A stretch of 7,340 nucleotides of DNA from Solirubrobacteraceae bacterium (GTDB lineage: Bacteria > Actinomycetota > Thermoleophilia > Solirubrobacterales > Solirubrobacteraceae). A model generated the notes under the pieces. That model saw only the letters and a list, made by a program, of their open reading frames with translations, did no database searches and had not been told where the DNA came from. Every line of letters starts with the position of its first letter. Position 1 is the first letter of the stretch. Positions 1 to 6,220 of the stretch are shown one piece after another. The DNA lies in NCBI GenBank assembly GCA_025455895.1, contig JALOLQ010000196.1:1-7340 (forward strand), in the 5' to 3' direction. A program made the position numbers and the translations under genes.

Positions 1-3
1 CCC

Positions 4-423
4 TCAGCCGCGCGCGCCCACCATCCGCACGGCGCGCCCCTCCTCGCCCCACGGGGTGACGTTCGTCATCTGCACGACGAGCTCGTCGCTCGGGCGCAGC
101 GAGACCTGGATGCGCCAGCCCCAGGGCGGGCCGTCACCGGCGCCGTAGGTCCCGAACACGTCGACGAGCCCCCACGCATCCGGGCGCGCCGCGCAGTCCA
201 TCGGCACGGCGGCGTGGAAGGTGTCGGTGAACCGTGCCCCCCGCGGGGTGAGCGCGATCGTCCCGCGCTGCGCCGCGCCCTCGTGGCTCCAGGTGTACTC
301 GATCGATCCCTCGAGCACGGTGATCGCGCAGTCGCTGATCAGCGCCGCGTCGCCGAGCGGATCCAGCCACAGCTCGCTGCGTCCGGTCCACGTGGTGCCG
401 GCGAGGTCGAGGAGGGTCGTCAT
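4..423 (-). CDS. Conserved hypothetical protein, small beta-rich domain (DUF1579-like?)
   Basis: A 139-residue protein that starts at the ATG encoded by 421-423 and stops at 4-6. The open frame runs further upstream, but those codons lie antisense to the neighbouring gene. A -10 hexamer 6 bases before this ATG fixes the start. The protein has no signal peptide, membrane segment or cysteine cluster. It begins with an LAGTTWTG motif and consists of alternating short hydrophobic strands and turns (WTGRSELWLDP, IEYTWSHEG, GWRIQVSLRP, LVVQMTNVTPWG). This resembles small lipocalin-like beta-barrels such as DUF1579, an impression from the motif style rather than an established match. It diverges from the NTF2-like gene across a 76-base promoter region, so the two may be co-regulated. 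Function unknown. Confidence 0.75.
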   Translation of the reverse strand: MTTLLDLAGTTWTGRSELWLDPLGDAALISDCAITVLEGSIEYTWSHEGAAQRGTIALTPRGARFTDTFHAAVPMDCAARPDAWGLVDVFGTYGAGDGPPWGWRIQVSLRPSDELVVQMTNVTPWGEEGRAVRMVGARG

Positions 424-429
424 CAGCCG

Positions 430-435
430 ACTGTA
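430..435 (-). promoter_or_regulatory. -10 box of a likely leaderless promoter for the 4-423 gene
   Basis: Read on the minus strand the hexamer is TACAGT, followed by six bases (CGGCTG) and then the ATG. Transcription would start at or next to the A of the start codon, and there is no Shine-Dalgarno. I see no good -35 hexamer at 16-18 bases; the nearest TTACGA is 20 bases away and overlaps the inverted repeat at 443-462. Confidence 0.55.
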
Positions 436-442
436 CCGTCGG

Positions 443-462
443 GTTACGGGACGGCTCGTAAC
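443..462. promoter_or_regulatory. Inverted repeat GTTACG-N8-CGTAAC, candidate repressor operator
   Basis: Two perfect 6-base arms (443-448 and 457-462) separated by eight bases make a 20-base dyad. It lies between the -10 boxes of two divergent genes, over the expected -35 zone of the minus-strand gene and touching that of the plus-strand gene. A bound dimer could block both. Its size suits a TetR-type dimer, and a TetR-family gene lies nearby at 860-1438, but the link is an inference. Confidence 0.4.
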
Positions 463-485
463 GGCGACCCGTAGTCGCGCTTCGG

Positions 486-491
486 TAGGCT
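486..491 (+). promoter_or_regulatory. -10 box of a likely leaderless promoter for the 500-847 gene
   Basis: TAGGCT at 486-491 is followed by eight bases and then the GTG at 500. This spacing puts the transcript start at or beside the start codon. It also settles the start choice, because no Shine-Dalgarno precedes this GTG. No convincing -35 hexamer is visible. Confidence 0.55.
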
Positions 492-499
492 GCCGGGTC

Positions 500-847
500 G
501 TGACGGTCCAGGTGGTGCGGCGATGGCTGTCGGCGTTCGAGGACGGTGGGGGCCGTGACGGGCTCCTGGCCGACGGCTTCCGCATGGTCGGCGAGGCGCA
601 GGGGGCGCCGGTGCTCGCGTTCGCGGTCCCCGGAGCGACCCGTGCCGAGCTGCGGCGCCGGGGGATGACGATCACCTTCGACGACGTGCTCGAGGCGCCG
701 GACGGCGCGCTCGTGTGGGGCGAGTGGACCCGCGACGGCGACGAGCCGGAGTTCTACTGCGTCGTGCTCACCACCCAGGACGGGCAGATCGTCGAGGCAT
801 GGTTCTTCGACGATCTCGATCACGCCCGCTGGGCCGCGGGGCTCTGA
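500..847 (+). CDS. NTF2-like / SnoaL-like protein
   Basis: A 115-residue soluble protein starting at GTG 500 and stopping with TGA at 845-847. The frame is open upstream, but the -10 hexamer at 486-491 supports this start. The length and layout match the NTF2/SnoaL superfamily (cone-shaped alpha+beta barrels). An N-terminal helix (VVRRWLSAFEDGG) is followed by DGFRMVGEAQG, a long beta hairpin (ALVWGEWTRDGDE, EFYCVVLTTQDGQI) and the typical ending in which a VEAWFFDDLDHARWAAGL segment closes the barrel. Members include ester cyclases, isomerases and many small-molecule binding proteins; no catalytic residue can be assigned here. It is divergent from the 4-423 gene and convergent with the TetR gene, 12 bases away. 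Moderately sure of the fold, not of the role. Confidence 0.75.
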   Translation: MTVQVVRRWLSAFEDGGGRDGLLADGFRMVGEAQGAPVLAFAVPGATRAELRRRGMTITFDDVLEAPDGALVWGEWTRDGDEPEFYCVVLTTQDGQIVEAWFFDDLDHARWAAGL

Positions 848-859
848 GCCGGGCGGGCG

Positions 860-1438
860 CTACTGCGGCGGGCCGACCAGCACGCCGGCGAGCATCATCT
901 CGCTGACCGGCTCGGCGTCCATCGTCCCCCCGGAGGCGTAGATGATCGGCGCGAGCCAGACCTGGCGCAGGCGCTCCGCGGTGAGGTCCTGTCGCATGAG
1001 GCCCGGGGCGGCCGCCGCGATCACCGCGTCCGCCTGCGCGCGCAGCTCGACGACGATCTCCGCCAGCTCGTCGGGGTAGAGCGGGGCGTAGCGGTGCGGC
1101 CGGTAGCGCGCCGCGGTCTGCGCCAGCGCGCGCGTCATCCCGGTCAGGCCGGCCTCGTCGAGCGGGACCGGGGGGTCCGGGAGCTCGAGGCAGGCCAGGA
1201 GCTCGCGCAGGTAGCGCTCGTAGACGGCGAGGACGAGCTCCTCGCGGGTGGGGAAGTGCCGGTAGAGCGTCGCGCGATGCACGCCGCACTGCGCCGCGAT
1301 CTCCTGCGCGGTCGCCTGCGGGCGCTCGGCGAGCACCTCGGCCGCCGCGCGCAGGATCGCCTCGTGCCCTGCCACGTAGTCCGCCCGGCGCGAACCACCC
1401 GTCGTTCGCGCTGCCTGCGCCGTACCGTCCGGACTCAC
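860..1438 (-). CDS. TetR/AcrR-family transcriptional regulator
   Basis: A 192-residue protein starting at GTG (1436-1438). The N-terminal DNA-binding domain covers roughly residues 24-70: helix HEAILRAAAEVLAE, then the helix-turn-helix TAQEIAAQCGVHRATLYRHF at 43-62, then PTREELVLAVYERYL. This is the classic TetR pattern. Residues 80-192 form the variable ligand and dimerisation domain, helical and alanine-rich, with no recognisable ligand class. The first 23 residues are a basic, probably disordered tail. The gene lies 11 bases downstream of the GNAT stop codon, so it may be read through from that gene, but it also has its own -10 box overlapping that stop. Candidate targets are its own promoter and the divergent promoters at 424-499. 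Family certain, regulon unknown. Confidence 0.93.
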   Translation of the reverse strand: MSPDGTAQAARTTGGSRRADYVAGHEAILRAAAEVLAERPQATAQEIAAQCGVHRATLYRHFPTREELVLAVYERYLRELLACLELPDPPVPLDEAGLTGMTRALAQTAARYRPHRYAPLYPDELAEIVVELRAQADAVIAAAAPGLMRQDLTAERLRQVWLAPIIYASGGTMDAEPVSEMMLAGVLVGPPQ

Positions 1439-1446
1439 GGCGGGGA

Positions 1447-1452
1447 ACCCTA
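1447..1452 (-). promoter_or_regulatory. -10 box of a likely leaderless promoter for the TetR gene
   Basis: The minus strand reads TAGGGT, then eight bases, then GTG at 1438. The hexamer overlaps the TAG stop codon of the upstream GNAT gene (1450-1452). It also sits inside an imperfect dyad, GGGGA-N6-TCCCC (1442-1457), which could serve autorepression. Confidence 0.45.
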
Positions 1453-2073
1453 TCCCCCGGTGCCGATGGCGCGCGCCGTCTCGCCGGCGGGCGCCCGCAG
1501 CATCGGCCAGGCCCGGACGGGGCCGATCGCGAACGGCTCCTGCACGGCGAAGCCGAGGTGCTCGTAGAGCGGGACGTTCGCCGGGTTGGAGGTCACGAGG
1601 AACGCCGGCGCCCCGGCGGCGTCCGCGTCCGCCAGGCCGGCGCGCACGAGCGCTCCGCCGATGCCCCGCCCCTGGCGGTCGGGTCGCACGGCCAGGACGT
1701 CGAGGAACCAGTGCGGCTCGTCCGGGCGCCGCTTCTCGGCCTCGCCGAAGGCGCGCATCGCGCGCGGGAGGTGGCGGCGGAAGGTGGCGATGAACGTCGG
1801 CAGGCCGCGCAGCTCCTGCAGCGCCGAGGGCTTCGGGTCGCCCGGGCGCGCCCAGAGCGCCACGCCGTCGAGCTCCTCGGTGGTCAGGGCCCCGCCCGCG
1901 GGCACGTAGACCTCGCGCAGCACGTGGCCCATCCCGCGCCGCAGCGCCGCGTCACGCCGGCGCGGGTCGGGGAGGATGTGCTCGGTGATCGGGTCGGCCG
2001 CGAACGCGGCGGCGAGCACCGGGTCGAGCGCCGGGGCGTCGGCGGCGCTCGCGGGGCGGATCCGGGCGGCCAT
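1450..2073 (-). CDS. GNAT-family N-acetyltransferase
   Basis: A 207-residue soluble protein from the ATG at 2071-2073. The start is supported by a -10 box six bases upstream and by the usual GNAT opening (AARIRPASAADAPAL). The acetyl-CoA binding core is clear: beta-4 WFLDVLAVRPD at about 122-132, followed by the pyrophosphate loop RQGRGIGGALV at 133-143, which fits Q/RxxGxG/A. The end of the fold carries NVPLYEHLGF at 166-175, the standard tyrosine/phenylalanine helix. Length and layout match the single-domain GNAT enzymes that acetylate small amines, antibiotics or protein N-termini. The substrate cannot be read from the sequence. It is followed 11 bases later by the TetR gene on the same strand, and is divergent from the glycoside hydrolase at 2250. 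A glycine/alanine-rich tail (about 195-207) is likely disordered. Confidence 0.92.
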   Translation of the reverse strand: MAARIRPASAADAPALDPVLAAAFAADPITEHILPDPRRRDAALRRGMGHVLREVYVPAGGALTTEELDGVALWARPGDPKPSALQELRGLPTFIATFRRHLPRAMRAFGEAEKRRPDEPHWFLDVLAVRPDRQGRGIGGALVRAGLADADAAGAPAFLVTSNPANVPLYEHLGFAVQEPFAIGPVRAWPMLRAPAGETARAIGTGG

Positions 2074-2079
2074 CCCGGA

Positions 2080-2085
2080 ACCCTA
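2080..2085 (-). promoter_or_regulatory. -10 box of a likely leaderless promoter for the GNAT gene
   Basis: The minus strand reads TAGGGT, then TTCCGGG-type sequence of six bases to the ATG at 2073. It shares the nine-base core TAGGGTTCC with the TetR promoter. A CCCGG-N9-CCGGG dyad (2074-2092) is centred on it. Confidence 0.5.
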
Positions 2086-2116
2086 ACCCGGGCTCGCCGG
2101 GCGGCGGCGCGTCCGA

Positions 2117-2122
2117 TAGGTT
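2117..2122 (+). promoter_or_regulatory. Possible -10 box for the plus-strand hydrolase transcript
   Basis: TAGGTT followed by CCG resembles the TAGGGTTCC core of the two minus-strand promoters nearby. Transcription from here would start near 2129 and give a leader of about 120 bases containing the hairpin at 2128-2148 and the small ORF at 2164-2262. There is no clear -35. Weak evidence. Confidence 0.3.
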
Positions 2123-2127
2123 CCGCG

Positions 2128-2148
2128 CCCTCCGGCCGGTCCGGAGGG
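2128..2148 (+). other. Stem-loop in the hydrolase leader
   Basis: A perfect 8-bp stem, CCCTCCGG / CCGGAGGG, with a five-base loop (CCGGT). It has no T-run after it, so it does not look like an intrinsic terminator. It would lie at the very 5' end of a transcript from 2117-2122. Its 3' arm overlaps the start of the purine-rich Shine-Dalgarno tract at 2143-2156, so folding could affect ribosome access. Confidence 0.4.
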
Positions 2149-2163
2149 GAGGGGAGCCCCGGG

Positions 2164-2262
2164 ATGCCTCAGCGCGAGCGGTCCAGCAGCACGTCGTCGG
2201 GCCTCCGACATCCGTCGGGCGCCGCTGGCCGCCCGTCGCCGCGCGGCCGATGCGCAGGGTGA
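2164..2262 (+). CDS. Possible 32-codon leader ORF coupled to the hydrolase
   Basis: ATG at 2164 is preceded by the strongest Shine-Dalgarno in the window, a GGAGGGGAGGGGAG tract at 2143-2156 with a 7-base spacer. The frame encodes a 32-residue Ser/Arg-rich peptide (opening MPQRERSSSTSSG) and stops with TGA at 2260-2262. That stop overlaps an in-frame ATG (2262) of the hydrolase in a TGATG arrangement, which is typical of translational coupling. The hydrolase's own ATG codons at 2250 and 2262 have poor ribosome sites, which makes coupling plausible. I recognise no family. It could equally be an untranslated leader that happens to be open, or the result of an indel around 2240-2262 that would fuse it to the hydrolase. 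Confidence 0.35.
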   Translation: MPQRERSSSTSSGLRHPSGAAGRPSPRGRCAG

Positions 2263-3364
2263 TGGGTTCCCCGGCCATCCACGTCCGTGCCGCCTGCGCG
2301 CTCGCCGGTGCGCTCGCGCTCGGCGGCGGTCTCGCCGCCGCCACGACCGCGTCGCCCGCCAAGATCGTGCGCAAGGTGCCTCCGCCCCGCTCGCCCGCCG
2401 CGCCGCTCGTCTTCGGGATCTACCCCGGCGGCGGTGTGGGCACCGTCGGCGCGGCCGGCATCACGCGCGCACAGGACCCCGCCCGCCGGCTGGCCGCGCT
2501 CGGCGAGCTGCGTGGTGGCCGGCCGTTCGTCGTGCATCTCTACGACCACTTCCGGACCCGCGCCGATGCCGCTGCGCCGCCGGCCGGCCTCGCCGCCGAG
2601 ATCGCGCAGTACGCGCGGGCCGGGCTGGGGGTCGAGGTGGTGCTCGCCTACCGGCCCGCCGATCCGGCGGGGGATCCCGACGGCTTCGCAGACTTCGTGC
2701 GCGCCCGCGTGCGCCAGTTCGGCGCCGAGCCGGCCGTGCGCCACCTCCAGGTGACGAACGAGGCCAATGTGGCCGGCCAGCCGAACGCCTCCGACGGCGC
2801 CTACCCCGGCGTCCGGCCCGCGCTGGTCCGGGGCGTGCTGGCCGCCGCCGACGAGGCGCGCGCGGCCGGGCTCGAGCGCATCGGCATCGGCTTCAACTGG
2901 GCCTTCGGGCCGGACCGCAACGAGGCCGCGTTCTTCCGCGAGCTGGCGGTGCTCGGCGGTGCGCCGCTGGCCGCCGCGGTCGACTGGGTCGGGGTCGACG
3001 TCTACCCCGGGACCTGGGGCCCGGCGCTGCGCCGCGGCCCGTTCGCGGCGGCGGTGCGGGCGCGCACGCGCAGCTGCTGCCGCTCGCCGGCCTGGAGCGC
3101 GCGGCGATCCACATCACCGAGACGGGCTGGCCGACCGGCGCGCGTCGCTCGCCGGCGCGCCAGCGCGCCGCGCTGCGGGCGATCGCCCGGACCGCGCACG
3201 CCGAGCGCGCCCGCTACGGCGTCACCGACCTGCGCTGGTTCAGCCTCCAGGACGCCGACTCGTCGAGCCCGTCGCTCGAGTCCGGCTACGGCCTGCTGCG
3301 CGACGACGGGACCCCGAAGCCCGCGTTCGGCGTCTACCGCGACCTCATCCGCCGGCTGGGCTGA
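2250..3364 (+). pseudogene. Secreted clan GH-A glycoside hydrolase, frame broken near 3060
   Basis: From ATG 2250 (or 2262) the protein has a signal peptide: basic start, hydrophobic AACALAGALALGGGLAAA at about 14-31, and a probable cut near TASPA. A TIM-barrel hydrolase follows from about residue 52 (PLVFGIYPGGG). The acid/base glutamate is E171 in LQVTNEANV, and the VDWVGVDVYPGTW strand is at 245-256. After codon 270 (3057-3059) this frame turns into Arg/Ser/Pro-rich nonsense. The expected C-terminal part continues in another frame, with AHAQLLPLAGLE, then ITETGWPTG carrying the nucleophile glutamate (3119-3121), then DLRWFSLQDADSSS and GTPKPAFGVYRDL, to the TGA at 3362-3364. One missing base (or two extra) within about 3050-3070 explains it. 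The full protein would have about 371 residues. Substrate is unknown; the ETGWPT motif recalls GH17 and related beta-glucan hydrolases. It could be a true pseudogene or a sequencing error in a GC-rich run. Confidence 0.8.
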
Positions 3365-4388
3365 GCCCGGCGGCGAACGCCGCCTGCGCGCGCGGCGAGC
3401 TGGCGATCCGCCAGTCGGCCTCCTTGTCCACGTCGAACCACGTCAGCCCCTCCACCCAGGGCCGGCGCTCCAGCGCCGTGAACATCTCCTCGATCCAGCG
3501 GGCCTTGTCGCCGCCCTGCTCGGCGCTGGCGACCTCGGTGACCTGCACCGGCCGGCCCGGGGCGAGGTCGTGGAGGTAGTCGAGCGACGGCCCGTAGACC
3601 CGCTCGAACGAGCGCCACTCCTTCGCGAACACCTCGCTGCCGCCGTTGAAGCCGGAGAGGCCGATGACGTCGACGTACGCGTCGCCGGGGTAGGTCTCCC
3701 GCGAGCGGTCCAGCGCGCCGGCGACCGGGCTCCAGATCCAGGTCACGTTGTCGGCCCCGGCCCGCTCGAAGATCCGGTGCACGTGCCTCCAGGCGCGGGC
3801 GAAGTCCCCGGGGCGGTTGCCGTTCTGCGACTCGGCCCACGGGTACCAGCGGCCGTTCATCTCGTGCGCGAAGCGCAGGCGCACCGGCCCGCCGTAGGCC
3901 GCGATCTCGCGGGCCCAGCGCTCGACGTACGGGTCGAAGGCGCCGCCCGAGATCCGGCTCAGGCGGTACTCGGGCTGCGGCGAGCGCGTGCCCTGGCGCG
4001 GGTCCCACGGCTCCCAGGAGATCTCCGGGACGCTGCCGCGCTCGGCCACCGCGCGCGCCTGGGCGGCATCGAACGAGGGAACCTGCGCCCAGTCGGCGAA
4101 CCAGGCGACGCGGTCGGCGTGGTGACGCGCCTGCTGCTCGAAGCGGTTGACCTCCACCAGGTCCTCGGCCCTCCACCGGGCCGATCCGTTCCGGGCGAGC
4201 GCCGGCGTCACCACGCCGAGTCGCAGCCCACCGGCGTCCGCGCTGCGGACGGGCCAGGGCTGCGGCGTCGCGTTCTCGGGCGAGGCCGTTCCACCGCCGC
4301 CCGGGCCTGCCACCTGCAGGACGAGCAGCACGGCGATCGCCGCGAGGAGCAGGGCGGTGACGAGACCGCCGGCGTGCCGGCGGAGCAT
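3345..4388 (-). CDS. Membrane-anchored GH26 glycoside hydrolase (beta-mannanase/lichenase family)
   Basis: A 347-residue protein from the ATG at 4386-4388. An N-terminal membrane anchor (VTALLLAAIAVLLVLQVAG, about 10-28) follows MLRRH; there is no lipobox cysteine, so it is probably a signal anchor with the enzyme outside the cell. A Gly/Pro linker leads to the GH26 barrel from about residue 55. The hallmark acid/base site is RFAHEMNGRWYPW (E176, preceded by H175). The nucleophile is E285 in VQVTEVASAE. Other family-like strands are EISWEPWDP (122-130), VTWIWSP (215-221) and YVDVIGLSGFN (238-248). GH26 enzymes cleave beta-1,4-mannan, beta-1,3-1,4-glucan or beta-1,3-xylan by retention; which applies here cannot be told. 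The ATG shares a base with the GT2 stop (TGATG) and has a G-rich tract about 8 bases upstream, so it is translationally coupled. This suggests it trims or releases the GT2 product. Confidence 0.9.
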   Translation of the reverse strand: MLRRHAGGLVTALLLAAIAVLLVLQVAGPGGGGTASPENATPQPWPVRSADAGGLRLGVVTPALARNGSARWRAEDLVEVNRFEQQARHHADRVAWFADWAQVPSFDAAQARAVAERGSVPEISWEPWDPRQGTRSPQPEYRLSRISGGAFDPYVERWAREIAAYGGPVRLRFAHEMNGRWYPWAESQNGNRPGDFARAWRHVHRIFERAGADNVTWIWSPVAGALDRSRETYPGDAYVDVIGLSGFNGGSEVFAKEWRSFERVYGPSLDYLHDLAPGRPVQVTEVASAEQGGDKARWIEEMFTALERRPWVEGLTWFDVDKEADWRIASSPRAQAAFAAGLSPAGG

Positions 4389-6196
4389 CAGAGCGCCCCC
4401 ACGATGAAGGGCCAGACGGCGGCGCAGGCCGCCAGCGCGGCGGCGGCGGTGCCGGCCGTGGCGGCGATCGAGCCCGCGCGCAGGCGCAGCGCGGCGAGGC
4501 CGCCGAGGCGCACGCGCAGGTCGCGCAGCTCGAGCCCGAGGGTGGTGATCACGAGCGCGAGCACCATCAGGACGTTGCCGAGCGTCAGCACGACGTAGCC
4601 GGCCGTCGGCGAGGCGCCGATCGCGAACACGAACGCGGCGATCGCGCCGAGCGCGAGCCAGGCGAGGGCGAGGTGCAGGCCGTAGAGCTTGCGCCCCGAG
4701 ACCGGGCGGCCGGCGTGCTCGCCCTTCGGGGTGATCATGTACGGGCGCTTCACCCGCAGCAGCACGTTGACCACCGCGTAGAGCACGATCGGCCAGCGCG
4801 CGATCTCGAGCAGCACGCCGCGCCAGGTGAGGTTCACCCCGGCGGGCTGGAACCAGCGCCGCGTCCACCACCACATGAGCGTCGAGGTCAGCAGCACGGC
4901 GAGGTAGCGCACGAGGAAGTCGAGCAGGTCCATCGAGCCGATCGGCAGTCCGGTGAGCAGCGCGACGAGCGGCAGCGCCCACAGCAGCGCGATCGAGAGC
5001 GACCAGAGCGTGTACCAGGACTGCGCCATGAGGAACTGGAACGCCTGGCCCTTCGTGTAGCGGCGCACGAGCTTCGGCGTGTGGTGCAGGAAGATCTGGA
5101 CCATCGAGTAGGCCCACGCGAACTGCTGGCCCATGTAGGTGCCCAGCCCCTCGGGCCCGTCGCCCTCGGCGATGATCTCCGGCACGTAGACGCCGGTGAA
5201 GCCGTTCGCCGCGAGCACCACGGTGTCGAGGTGGTCCTCCGCGCGGGTGGGCTGGAAGCCGCCGATCGCGCGGATCGCGCTCGTGCGGTAGCTCGTGTGC
5301 GAGCCGATGATGAACGGCGTGCGGCTGTGCCCGTAGAAGCCCATCTGGAGCGGGCCCTGGAGGACCACGTCCTGCTCGGCCAGGCCGCGCGCGGTCCACG
5401 AGTCGAGGTTCGAGGCGACGCTCGGCGCCTGCACCCAGGCGACGTCGGGATCGTCGAAGTAGCCGAGCGTGCGCTCGAGGTACTCGGGCTTCGGCGTGTG
5501 GTCGATGTCCATCTGGACGAAGACGTCGTAGTCGAGCCCGAGGTCCTGCACGTGGTCGAGCCACGCGTTGACGTTGCCGGCCTTCGTCTTGGCCTGGAAC
5601 GGCGGGCGCGGCTCGTTCCAGCGCGGGATGTCCTTGCGCGTGAAGTAGCGCACGCCGTGCGCGGCGGCCAGGCGGCGCACGTCGGGGTCGTCGCCCTCGT
5701 CGAGGATCCAGCTGTCGTGCGGGTAGCGCACCGCGCGCAGCGCCTTCAGCTGCGCCTCGATCACGTCGAGCGACTCCATCGAGGGCACGCAGAGCGTGAT
5801 CATCGCGACGCGGCGGCCGGCCGACGGCGCCTGGTGCACCGGGCGGCGCATGCGCGCGACGAAGAACCAGTAGAAGCTCGGCAGGAACGTCGTCAGGTAG
5901 GCCAGGCAGGCGGTGGCGATCGCGTAGAGGACCGGCGTGCCGACCTGCGAGGGCGCCAGCCACCAGGCCCAGAAGCCGATCGTCACGGCCAGCCAGAGCA
6001 CGGTGAGGCCCGCGAACACGGCGCGGTGGCGGCGCGTCATGACCGGGCGGCTCTCGACCCGGCGCAGCGGCGGGCGCGAGGCATGCGGCTGCTCGCGCCG
6101 GCGGAGCGGCCGGCGCGGGGGACGCGCGGTGTGCGGGCGTGCGGGACCGTGCGCGCCCAGGCGTGAGCGCACACGGCTGAGGGTGGTGGAGACCAT
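4388..6196 (-). CDS. Processive GT2 glycosyltransferase, cellulose-synthase-like membrane protein
   Basis: With the ATG at 6194-6196 this is a 602-residue polytopic protein. The architecture is two N-terminal membrane helices (about 59-79 and 85-114), a cytosolic GT-A domain (about 128-380), then roughly six more helices. Visible motifs: DEGDD (166-170), KAGN (206-209), the metal-binding DID (230-232), AED (319-321) in place of TED, and QQFAW (357-361) in place of QxxRW. A YMITPKG stretch (486-492) matches the FxVTxK gating loop of BcsA. This fits synthases that polymerise a beta-glycan from a nucleotide sugar and export it through their own channel. No PilZ domain follows the last helix. The start is uncertain: GTG 6262 adds 22 residues, and ATG 6040 removes a 52-residue Arg/Pro-rich segment that nevertheless shows coding-like third-position GC. 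None has a good Shine-Dalgarno. First gene of an operon with the GH26 hydrolase. Confidence 0.9.
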   Translation of the reverse strand: MVSTTLSRVRSRLGAHGPARPHTARPPRRPLRRREQPHASRPPLRRVESRPVMTRRHRAVFAGLTVLWLAVTIGFWAWWLAPSQVGTPVLYAIATACLAYLTTFLPSFYWFFVARMRRPVHQAPSAGRRVAMITLCVPSMESLDVIEAQLKALRAVRYPHDSWILDEGDDPDVRRLAAAHGVRYFTRKDIPRWNEPRPPFQAKTKAGNVNAWLDHVQDLGLDYDVFVQMDIDHTPKPEYLERTLGYFDDPDVAWVQAPSVASNLDSWTARGLAEQDVVLQGPLQMGFYGHSRTPFIIGSHTSYRTSAIRAIGGFQPTRAEDHLDTVVLAANGFTGVYVPEIIAEGDGPEGLGTYMGQQFAWAYSMVQIFLHHTPKLVRRYTKGQAFQFLMAQSWYTLWSLSIALLWALPLVALLTGLPIGSMDLLDFLVRYLAVLLTSTLMWWWTRRWFQPAGVNLTWRGVLLEIARWPIVLYAVVNVLLRVKRPYMITPKGEHAGRPVSGRKLYGLHLALAWLALGAIAAFVFAIGASPTAGYVVLTLGNVLMVLALVITTLGLELRDLRVRLGGLAALRLRAGSIAATAGTAAAALAACAAVWPFIVGAL

Positions 6197-6220
6197 CAGC
6201 GTGAAGGGGTTCGAGGTGGA

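Noticed and set aside
424..675. N-terminal extension of the 4-423 protein to codon 675
   Set aside because: The extra 84 residues are Arg/Ser/Thr-rich, lie antisense to the NTF2-like gene, and contain the promoter region.
835..862. GGCTCTGAGCC as a bidirectional terminator between the convergent NTF2-like and TetR genes
   Set aside because: The stem is only 4 bp with a three-base loop, and there is no T-run on either side.
3365..4598. Continuation of the 2250 frame as a 782-residue protein
   Set aside because: After codon 270 it becomes low-complexity sequence and runs antisense through the GH26 gene. The true C-terminus is in the shifted frame ending at 3364.
4673..6166. A 497-codon open frame on the plus strand inside the GT2 region
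   Set aside because: It is antisense to a gene with clear GT2 motifs. Its translation is rich in Arg, His, Glu and Val with no domain, the usual mirror of a GC-rich gene.
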